DNA of 64,000 bases, taken from Dryas octopetala (taxonomy: Eukaryota > Streptophyta > Magnoliopsida > Rosales > Rosaceae). How positions within the stretch are numbered: position 1 is the first letter of the stretch; every line of letters begins with the position of its first letter. The translations under genes were made by a program, and so were the position numbers. Positions 37,227 to 46,402 of this stretch are shown here, piece by piece. Under the pieces are notes generated by a model, which was given only the letters and a program-made list of their open reading frames with translations, was not told where the DNA came from and made no database searches. The stretch lies in assembly GCA_963921425.1 (NCBI GenBank), contig OY992832.1, positions 12,027,249 through 12,091,248 of the forward strand, in the 5' to 3' direction.

Positions 37227-37516
37227 ATGATCGAACAATTGAAAAACATTATCTTATTTAATAACCTTATTTTAAGGAGAGAAGTTCAGTTTGTGCGCAC
37301 ACTATTTTTATAATTTAAAAATAAGTTACGGATTCTTAAATGACCACATTGCTTAGCTTCAATGGGTTTAAACGCATTTAAATACTATTGTTACTAAATA
37401 AAAGACAATTATAACCAATCTTTTTGAGATAGAGATAGATACATATATATATGTGTGTATGTATATAGAGAGAGAGAGTGAGAGAAAGGAAAATGCGTAA
37501 TAGTCACAAGAATAGC

Positions 37517-38179
37517 ACTCAACTTTCATTTGGAGTAAAATGCATGGCAACAGAAACTCATAACAACCAAAGCGACGTGTACAACCGAAATATTTATTGA
37601 TTATATAATCTCCACTGGTTACTCTTCTTTGGTGTAAACTGCAGTTGGAAAAAGCAACTAATAACAACTAAATTGACCAAAATCTTGATTTTAATGATAT
37701 TGTTTTGGAACATAGGATCGTCATTATATTTACGGTCTCCACTGGTTCCTCTTCAACATGCACGTAAAGCTAGACAATTAATTGATAGAAAATAGACACT
37801 TCTGTTTTCTACTTGGTTTTGCAGTGACACCTCGTATTTACATCCAAAAATTTTCAAGACATCAGGAGTAAATATGAGGTTTCAGTGCATGCAGAACGTG
37901 GAAATATGATTAGCTATTTTCTATCAAGTAATCATGTCGTTTTACCAGAGGAACCAGTGGAGACCATAAATACAATGACAATTTACGTTCCAAAACAAAA
38001 TCATTAAACTCAAGATTTTGGTGGTATGTGTTGCTTTGATTGTAAGTAGTTACTTACTAGCTATTTTTATTTTGGTAGTAAACAAAAGTTTTATTAAGAA
38101 AAATAAAAGTGAAGGAAATACAAGAAAGTAGTTACTAACTTGCTGTTGCCATGCATTTCACACCAAATGAAAGCTGAGT
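37517..38179. mobile_element. Long inverted-repeat element, MITE-like (663 bp)
   Basis: The outer ends pair as ACTCAACTTTCATTTGG and the complement ACTCAGCTTTCATTTGG, continuing through tgcatggcaacag. Inner arms of about 77 bp pair at 37677-37753 and 37946-38022 (accaaaatcttga ... ggttcctct). The stretches between pair poorly. No flanking target duplication was found, so the superfamily is open. It lies in the presumed leader intron of the IDM1-like gene and encodes nothing. Confidence 0.65.
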
Positions 38180-39301
38180 TAGGAAAATAAGCAAGGAATT
38201 TATTCCCTAAACATTTAATATCCAAACCACCTTGTTCGTAACAAGGTGCCAAATATTGACCCAGTCAGGAAAACATACACACACACAACACACAAAAAGG
38301 AAAGAAGGGCAGTCCTCCTGACAAATGGTTCAACTCTTCCCCACAAACACTGCAACCTTTTCGATACACCTCATGTTGTAATTTAGCTTAGAATTCATGA
38401 ATGAAAAGAAAATTCCTGAGTTAGAATTAATAGGATTACAGCTCAAGGCACTCAGCTAAAAATTTTCGATTATTATTACCCTTTACATGCATATGTAATA
38501 AAACAGTAGACCCTTGAAAGAAATAGAAAGAAAATAGAGTTTGATTCATTCTTCTATTTCTCAGCAAAAATTAAAAGAAAGCAAAGCAAAAAGAGATTCA
38601 TTCTTCAATTGCTAAAACCCTCAAGAAAAATATACCATCCGGAAATAAGTGCAGATATACAACAAGCAAGGCGGAAAATAATGGAACCTCCTAAGCTTGC
38701 ATGAAGTCTACAGCTCTTCTAAATTTCTTTTTTCTTTCGAGTTAAGTAAAACTCTGCTAAATGTTTTCCCTGAAAAAATAGGCCAAAATTTAGCGCCCAA
38801 ATCACCAAATAACCCTCCATTGTAATGTAACCCCAAAATAGAATACAGAATAATATTAAATATTATATGCAAATTCCTAAAATTGGAAAACTCGTTAATG
38901 CGTGCAAATAGACAGTAATCATAATAAACCTGTGAGAATTCCATTACCAATGTATACAGAGAGAGAGAGAGAGAGAGTTTTGCTAGACTACCACCCATGC
39001 ATTCAACCCTACGGGAATGAAACCTCATAAACACCAAAGAAAACGAAAACTCATCAACATTTAACCCCAATTCTATAAACCCATTTTCAGAAATGAATGA
39101 AACAGCAAAAAGCAAAACGTCCCCCAAAATCCAACGATTATTCGGATCAAAACCCATCAAATCAATCCTGATAAAAAAATCACATTTTCTGGTCAAGGAG
39201 ATCACATTTCACACTCCAAAACACCATTCAACAAATGCACACACCAAGTATAAACAAGACAAACAAACAAATAAATCAAAACCCAGAAATGTTGATCACC
39301 A

Positions 39302-39560
39302 TTGCAATGCATTTTCTGATCAGCATGAAAAGAAGATGGAGGCACAAAATTGGTGTTAGGGTTCGAAAAATTGGTGAAAAACTTGATGGGTTTTGACAAT
39401 TAATGATAAAACTGATAAATAAACTGAAACAAAAATAGGGGGAAAAAATAGGATAAGCTCACCTTTGCAATGCACTTTCTGATCAACATGAAAAGAAGAT
39501 CAGAAGCACAAAATTGAGATGAGGGTTTTGAAATTGGTGGAAAACAGGCTAATGGGTTTG
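39302..39560 (-). repeat. Tandem duplication of the presumed IDM1-like first exon
   Basis: A block of about 95 bases starting ttgcaatgca at 39302 recurs at 39464 (period 162), sharing catgaaaagaaga and the following gcacaaaattg. The outer copy (39464-39560) ends at a donor-like AAAG|GTGAGC on the minus strand. In the inner copy the same place reads AATG|GTGATC. Confidence 0.8.
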
Positions 39561-40173
39561 AGTGAGAGGATAGAAAGAGCGAGAGCAGGGAAAGTGGTCT
39601 GCTTTGGGCCTCATCACATCTCAGTTACAGTCTTGCATAGACCGAAACTGAAAACTCCACCAGTTATAAGGACTTTCGGACCCCGAAAAGCGCTCCCAAA
39701 TACAACAGATGGCAAGTACTCTCTGCCCTCTCTCTACAGTCCTTGCATCTCCCATGTGAGTGTATGTCATCTCATTTGTACTCTCTCTCTCTCTCTCTCT
39801 CTTCAAAGCCACTATGCTTTGTCTCTTTGTGTTTTTTGAACCTCGCATAAACCCCCCCCCATAAATGGGGTTTATAATATTGTCAAGCGGCACGCTTATT
39901 ATGGAAATGAATATATTATTGTTGTAGTTTCTTTATCTGTGTCTGCACTCTGCAGTTTTGGTATGCTTCTTTGGTGATGAAAAGATTTCGTTTAGCCGGT
40001 ACTTTAGATAGTACCATGTTTATATTTAATGTCTTGTGCTGCAGCTGCTGCACATATGGGTTTAACGTTGCTTTGTTTTTGGGCAATGAGAAAAACCATT
40101 ATAATTCATTCTTTCCTTAATTTAATCCTATATACATAGACCAAAAAAAAAATCCAATATACTTAATGCGAGT

Positions 40174-40400
40174 CCTTAGCTGTTAGTTGTTATTCGTTAG
40201 CCGTTAGCCGTTAGCCGTTAGCCGTTATTCGTTAGCCGGTTAACCTATAGCCATTATTTGTTTGCCGTTATTCGTTAGCCGGTTAGCCTATAACCGTTAA
40301 TTATTAGTTGTTAGCCAGTTAATCATTAATTGTTTGTCGTTAGTTGGTTAGTTGTTAGCCAATTAGGCGTTAGTATAATTAGCCGTTAGTCGATTAGTTA
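40174..40400. repeat. Degenerate 7-bp GTTAGCC array
   Basis: Four perfect GTTAGCC units run from 40196 to 40223. They are embedded in about 225 bases of variants such as GTTATTC, GTTAGCCG, GTTAGTT and ATTAGCC. The 7-bp period matches that of the plant telomere repeat, but the unit is not TTTAGGG. Decay increases to the right of the perfect core. Confidence 0.85.
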
Positions 40401-40897
40401 TACGTATCTGATAAATCCAAATTTTTTTTAACATATGATTTGAATTTACGGTTCTTTTTTTGACCATGTTTGAATTTACAATTCAATTCTTTATACTTGC
40501 CCTTTTATCATTGTACGGGTTGATTTACAGCCCCCTTGAAGTGGGCATGAATTGAGCATATTAATAGATTGCATAATTTTCAGTTTTTTTTTTTTTTGGA
40601 AGAGTGGTTAACCCAAATTGTAGATATTAAAGCACATCAATCGGCATTTGGTTGATGGATATGCAAATGTAAATTTTATAGATAGATTTTTTATCTTAGG
40701 TTTTAACTCTCAAAATTACTCGTTCATTCTTAGATTTTAGATTTTAGATTTTAACTCTCAAACTTTTAGGTTGTTCGAAAATTCAAATTTGTCTAAAACT
40801 CAAAAGTTAAAAACTAATATTTAAATCATAAATATTGAATCCACGCTCTAAATAAGTAACTATAACGAAAATGAAGCCCAACAATGAAAAAAAAAAA

Positions 40898-41700
40898 GCT
40901 TATTATTTGGTTCACCCCTAAACATATTTCAAATTCGCACTTCACCCTTTGACTCTTTTTTTGTTTCAAGTTACCTCCTAACGTTATACTTCGTGTCTCA
41001 CTTAACCCAGGTCTGTCAAGTCCATCAATATCTCTTGTTAGAAATGCTTATGTGACATCCATGTGTGCAAACAAATTAATTAAATATTATTTTAAAACAT
41101 TATATCTTAAAAAATTAAAATAAAATTCAAAATTTAATACAAAATTACAAAAAAAAAAAAAAATCAAACACTCACCCCCACCCTCTTTTCCCGATCGGCA
41201 ACCCACCTTCCTTTCTCGATCGGCAACCCACCCATCCCCACCATCTGTACCGGCCCCACCACCATTGACATTCAGCGTCCCCTTCTTCCCCTTCCCCTCT
41301 ATTGTATTTCTTTCTCTCTTTGCTGGCCGGCGATGGTGGTGGGACTAGCCGGTGCAGATGGTGGTGAGAGGAAAGGGTTGCAAATGGTGGAAGGGGTTGA
41401 CGATGGTGCTGATAAAGGGTTTGCAAATGGTGCTGAGGTTTTTTTAAAAAAAAAATAATTTATTGAATTTGGAATTTTATTTTAATTTTTTGAAATATTA
41501 AAAGATTTAATTAATTTGTAAGCACATATAGACGCCACATTATCACTTTTAATGGTAGATTTTGATGAACTTGACAAAATCAGGTTAAGTGAGACACGAA
41601 ATATAAAATCAGGAGATAATGTGAGACAAAAAAAAAAAAAAAAAGTCAGAGAATGAAGTGCTAATTCGAAATATGTTCATGGACAAACCAAATAATAAGC
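40898..41700. mobile_element. Non-autonomous Mutator-like element (803 bp)
   Basis: The left end GCTTATTATTTGGTT and the right end AACCAAATAATAAGC are exact inverted repeats. The arms extend imperfectly past GTGTCTCACTTAACC, which is related to the arm of the element at 3733. A-runs of at least nine bases flank both sides (40887-40897 and 41701-41712), compatible with a 9-bp target duplication in poly-A. The centre (41170-41430) is GC-richer, with two copies of cgatcggcaacccacc and tggtggtg-rich sequence. No transposase is present. Confidence 0.8.
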
Positions 41701-42320
41701 AAAAAAAAAAAATGATTACAAATAGATATTCAATGATAATTGTTTTATTTCTTTGACTAATTAGATATTTAATAGAGTGATGTGGGCTGAAAGTACACGA
41801 GGGAAACTGTGGAGTGTGGACGACTGATTGATAAGGGCTGATACAGTGATACCCCAACAAAAAAAAAAAAAAAAAAAAAAAAGAGAGATGAGGACTCATA
41901 CCCCGACTAAAAAAAAAGATAAGGACTCATACGTATATAGTAGATTACGTATGATGTTGCCTTCATAAGTAGTGTTGTGAAAATTGAACATGTCAATTAT
42001 AGTTAGGAATCTTAAAGATGGTATTGTCAATCTTCACTTGCGAAACAAGAAGCATCATGAGAATATATACTTAATTCGGAAATGGACTATGATCGATTAA
42101 CAAACAATTGATTATTCTTTCATTGTTCCTACGCAAGTACAAGAACTACCTATTATGGAATAAATGAGACCTGTTTGTGATTTTATGAAAGCCATGCTTA
42201 TTTACTAATTTGGGTATAGTAGCTGAAATTCTACCTAGTACACTAGTAGATTTTCTATTAATTAACTAACCATTAACGGTGACTTGGAGTATTCTTGCAC
42301 TTTATCATAGGTGTTTTAAT

Positions 42321-42953
42321 TAAGGCTGGATTTTTTAATTGAGAATACCGAATAACCGAAGACCGAGCTGATACCGAACCGATCGGTTCGACATTGATTT
42401 CTCCAATATCGATTTCAGTTATATAACTGATTCAAACCGCATGTATCGGGCATCGAAAACGGTATGCGATATCACGAATCGTCGGAATACCGACACCGGA
42501 AACTACACCACCCGTATATGCAATCTCTCCTCTACAAACTCAGCAACCCAACAAACCTAGCAATATCTCCTCTTCTTCAGTGTGTTCTTCTTTTTCTCCT
42601 GGTTTTGCAAGTTACCCAGTGCGTTATTCTTCTTCTTCTTCTTCTTCTTTGGGTTAGAGGCTGGGCGCGGGCTTGGCAGTGCGTGGAGGCCTTAAAGAAG
42701 AAGAAGAGGAGGTGTTGCAGGCGAGGGAGCCGGGGAAGAAGAAGAGAACTGGTAGTGGCCGGAGAAGAAGAAAGAGGAAAAAGAAGGTGACCAACCACCA
42801 CTGAGAAGCCGATCGACCAGCACCGATACCGAAGTCGTCAGAAACCGAACTTGTCAGTGGCAGCAGCAGTTGCGTTTCTCCCCCTTTTGCCGATGTCAGG
42901 ACGGTTTTCGGTTTAGGTGAATCAGCTCGGTTACCGAACCGATTCTACCCCTG
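42321..42953. mobile_element. hAT-type MITE (633 bp)
   Basis: An exact 8-bp duplication GTTTTAAT flanks the element (42313-42320 and 42954-42961). The ends are TAAGGCTGGA at the left and the complement of CAGGGGTAGA at the right. Both arms are filled with ACCGAA/TTCGGT words, as in the element at 3151. The interior has TTC/GAA-rich stretches (42620-42780) whose open frames are not genes. It sits about 220 bases upstream of the first DJ-1 start codon. Confidence 0.8.
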
Positions 42954-43170
42954 GTTTTAATTGGGCTATGGGGTAGTGAAGGCAAACTGGGTTAATAGTG
43001 AGAGACGTGGGCTTAAGCCCGGGAAGAGGGGCCCAATATTGGAGTACTTATGGTTCTGGGCTGGCCCAGCAAAGATACAGAGCAAGCAACACCGCTATCA
43101 TCCATATCCACATCTACACATACCCCCGAAGCTATCTTCTAGAAAAAAATGGACAAGCACCGAAAACCAA

Positions 43171-44393
43171 ATGGCAGTGCCATTGTGCCACTTAACCCCT
43201 CGCTCATTTCTCTTGGGTTCGTCTCCTTATATACCCAAACTCAAACTCACCTCCACAATCCCTTCTCTCAAAAAGCGCTTCTTCTTCTCCTTCTCCATCT
43301 CAGCAATGGCTTCTGCTGCTTATCCAGCTAAAAAGGTAATCGTAATCGGCTCTTTAATGATTACAATGATATTTTGGGAGTGTGTGAGTGTGAGATTGAC
43401 TGTTAAGTGGTCACTGGTTTTTCGTGGTGAAAATTACTGCAGGCTTTGGTTCCGATTGCGAATGGCACGGAGCCGATGGAGGCGGTGATCATCGTCGACG
43501 TTCTGCGACGAGCTGGAGCCGATGTTACTGTGGCTTCTGTGGAGAAGCAGCTCCGCGTTGATGCTTGTCATGGCGTTAAGATCATCGCCGATGCTTTGGT
43601 TTCGGATTGTAGCCAAAGCTCCTTCGATCTCATCACTCTTCCCGTACATACTCTCTCTCTCTCTCTCTCTCTCTCTATACATATGTGTGTGTGTGTGTTA
43701 GAGCTTCGGAATTTGGCATATTTTGTTTGGTTGCTGAGAAACCTGATAAAAATGAAATTGAGAACTAAAATTTGTGCTAATATTATCACTTTCGCAATAA
43801 AAAAAAAAGGAATAGAGTGGAACCACTTGGATTTTCAGTTTCAATGTCCATTTAGCTTTGTAGATTGTAGGCTTTTGGTTTCTCATGTCCATAATTTGAA
43901 TTTCTCGGTTTTTTATGCTCCAGGGAGGCATGCCGGGTGCTACCAATCTTAAGAACAGTGAGGCTCTGGAAAGCATGGTGAAGAAGCAGGCTGCAGATGG
44001 GCAGCTCTACGCTGCGATCTGTGCTTCGCCTGCAGTGGCGCTTGGATCTTGGGGTGTGCTAAAGGGATTGAAAGTAAGTTCTCTAAGCATCTGCTAATAT
44101 TTTTCATAATTTATTATGCATATTAGAAATTGTAATTAGTGTTACTTTACAGTTCCTGGAATGATTAAATCTGTACTTGTGGGCTGTATACTGGCTTTTG
44201 ACAGGCAACTTGCCATCCTTTATGTATGGAGCAATTAGCATCTAGTGCAACCGCTGTTGAATCAAGAGTGCAGCTGGATGGCAAAGTTGTGACAAGTCGT
44301 GGACCTGGCACTACCATGGAGTTTGCTGTTGCACTCGTTGAGCAATTGTATGGGAAAGAGAAAGCTGATGAAGTTTCTGGGCCACTGGTATAT

Positions 44394-44449
<56 letters not shown>

Positions 44450-46272
44450 CCCCTCCCTCCCAAAAAACAACATGCACAAAACTGTTGATTTTTTTTTTTT
44501 TAGATATTCATTTTGGTACAATGGAGATTTGGTTATTTATCTGTTTTAGGACGAAGAGCAAGGGTAAAGCAAAGTTTTTGAATACTCTTTCATTTCTGTT
44601 TCTGCCGGGTATGTAACTTGATTTTGTACTCAGGTGATGCGTTCCAACCATGGGGATGAATATATCATCACTGAGCGAAACCCAATTGAGTGGACTTTCA
44701 ATGATTCCCCAAAGGTGAACTTTTGATTTTACTTTATATTTCTTTGTCTTAGTAGTACGTGGCGTGGTTATCCTAAACAATAGGGTTTGGGTTGGTCATT
44801 TTTTAGCAAAGGATAAAATTTGATAACAATTTGGTGTGTGGGTTTCTTAGTCTACTTGTGTTAGACTGCTCCTAAGTAGCTATATCAGAGTGACCTAGCT
44901 TTAGGTTTTAGCTCAAGTGGCATGTGGATTGGGTGGAAAGAGGGTAAAACCCAGGTTCAAATCTTGTTGTAAGCAACAAAAGAAAAAGTAGCTATATTTG
45001 GAGTGCTCTACTTGTTATTTATATATGCAAACATGTCTAGGATTATTTCAAGTTCCCACAAGTTACCTATGAAGTAAGAAAAGAGAGTTGTGGTAAACAA
45101 TCTCTCTAATGAGCAACTAAAAGTTATGATATGACGGTAAGAATTGTTGACTTGATTTAAGGTGCTATATAATGTGCTTTCTGATGTTTTATGTTTGTTA
45201 TCCTTTAGATTCTTGTACCTATTGCTAATGGAACAGAGGAAATGGAAGCTATCATGATCATTGATATTCTACGAGAAGCCAAAGCAAATGTTGTGGTGGC
45301 CTCTGTAGAGGATAAACTAGAAATTCTTGCTTCTCGCAAAGTTAAACTGGAGGCAGATATGCTCCTTGATGAAGCTGCCAAACTTTCATATGACTTAATA
45401 GTTCTGCCAGTAAGTTGGGTTTCTTGCTTGCTTCCATCTAATCAATTGATTAGCCTACAAATGTTATTTCTGGCCAAAAAAAAAACAGCCTAACAATATT
45501 CTCATTTTTTCAGGGTGGACTTGGTGGTGCTCAAGCATTTGCAAAATCAGAAAAGCTTGTGGATTTGTTAAAAAAGCAGAGGGAATCAAATAGACCTTAT
45601 GGAGCAATATGTGCTTCCCCGGCTCTAGTCTTGGAGCCCCATGGCTTACTTACGGTATGCCCTGTACAACGTTTTGACTTTTGTGAACTCTTTCCTCCTT
45701 AAAATGACTACTTCCACTGAAACTTGAAGAATTGGTATCAAATGTATTTACCTTGATTAATGTTGCAGAACCTTGATACGACTCATGTTCAATCTTTGCA
45801 ACTCCATTAACATTGCCCAATTCTGACTGCATTCCATTTAATTCAGTAGTATACTAGCTGGTTATAAATTTATAATCAATTCACCGAACCATTCTGCTTC
45901 TTGCATTGCTCAAACTCATCAGAGAACTTATTTCCCGTAGAATCTGATATTCAGCCATCTTTGTTGTTTTAATTTCTTGCTATTAGTCTTTACATTTTGA
46001 ACTAAGATCAAACCTGTGCCATTTTTTATACATCCGGTTGTAAAGTATGTTTTTCTTTGATCCAGGGCAAAAAGGCCACAGCCTTCCCGGCAATGTGCGA
46101 CAAGCTGTCAGATAAAAGTGAAATTGAGAACAGGGTACTGGTCGATGGCAACCTTATCACCAGCAGAGGACCAGGAACTTCCATGGAGTTTGCTCTAGGA
46201 ATTGTTGAGAAGTTTTTTGGGCGTAACAAAGCAATAGAGCTTGCAAAAGTTATGGTTTTTGTACGTCCGTAG
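43171..46272 (+). CDS. DJ1B: DJ-1 homologue, two DJ-1/PfpI domains
   Basis: Eight exons: 43171-43335, 43443-43643, 43924-44073, 44205-44387, 44634-44714, 45209-45409, 45514-45654 and 46066-46272. They give 442 aa from the first ATG. All introns are phase 0 and GT-AG. Two tandem DJ-1 domains are present, each with the conserved Glu (ANGTEPMEA, ANGTEEMEA) and the nucleophilic-elbow cysteine (AAICASPAV, GAICASPAL). Known of the family: plant DJ-1 proteins have glyoxalase/deglycase-type and oxidative-stress activities. The first 45 residues (MAVPLCHLTPRSFLLGSSP...) have no acidic residue and look like a plastid transit peptide. An in-frame second ATG at 43306 would give a 397-aa form starting MASAAYPAKK, like cytosolic DJ1A. 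CT microsatellites and a SINE lie in introns. Confidence 0.94.
43651..43677. repeat. (CT)n in a DJ-1 intron
   Basis: A pure CT run of about 27 bases begins 8 bases after the exon 2 donor, followed by (TG)n. Its closeness to the splice site makes length variation potentially relevant to splicing; that is inference. Confidence 0.9.
44395..44445. repeat. (CT)n in a DJ-1 intron
   Basis: A CT run of about 51 bases starts 8 bases after the donor of exon 4, mirroring the placement of the run after exon 2. Confidence 0.95.
44886..44985 (+). mobile_element. Short tRNA-derived SINE in a DJ-1 intron
   Basis: A 100-bp insert is flanked by exact 12-bp direct repeats AAGTAGCTATAT (44874-44885 and 44986-44997). 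It carries an A-box-like TAGCTCAAGTGGC and, about 40 bases on, a B-box-like GGTTCAAATCT, and ends in an A-rich tail (acaaaagaaa). These are the hallmarks of a tRNA-derived SINE. The unusually small size matches the other two inserts that share the AGCTCAAGTGG-type head. Confidence 0.8.
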
Positions 46273-46396
46273 AGCCTGCCTTGTATTCGCGTATAACATG
46301 CACCGTTTGGGACACTCTACAGGCTTAACAGTGGAGAGCTGGATTCATATTTTAATATGAATCCTTTATGCGGTTATGTACCAGGGTTTGTATTTA

Positions 46397-46402
46397 AATA
46401 AA
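46397..46402 (+). terminator. Poly(A) signal AATAAA of the DJ-1 gene
   Basis: A canonical AATAAA lies 125 bases after the DJ-1 stop codon, at a usual distance for a plant 3' end. Confidence 0.55.

Larger units (their letters stand above)
36547..39600 (-). other. Upstream leader/intron region of the IDM1-like gene
   Basis: About 3 kb upstream of the start codon, probably 5' UTR exons and a long leader intron. A donor-like AAAG|GTGAGC lies at about 39462 on the minus strand, just inside a likely first exon (about 39463-39590), and acceptor-like CTTCAG lies just before the ATG. Exact leader exons cannot be fixed without transcripts. An open frame of 165 codons on the minus strand at 38708-39205 is rich in Phe/Ile/Leu, matches no family I know, and is not called. 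Confidence 0.45.
39601..43170. other. Divergent intergenic region between IDM1-like and DJ-1 genes
   Basis: About 3.5 kb separate the two divergently transcribed genes, so both promoters lie here. The space contains a 7-bp-repeat array, a MULE and a hAT MITE (separate entries). Between them the DNA is AT-rich, with a CT tract at 39780-39801 and several A/T runs. No gene is recognised. The DJ-1 leader probably starts around 43080-43150. Confidence 0.55.

Noticed and set aside
38708-39205. A 165-codon minus-strand frame upstream of the IDM1-like gene
   Set aside because: Hydrophobic low-complexity composition, includes a GA microsatellite, no recognised domain; better explained as leader intron.
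42464-42790. A 108-codon plus-strand frame rich in Leu and Arg
   Set aside because: Lies wholly inside a hAT MITE and spans its TTC/GAA-rich stretches.
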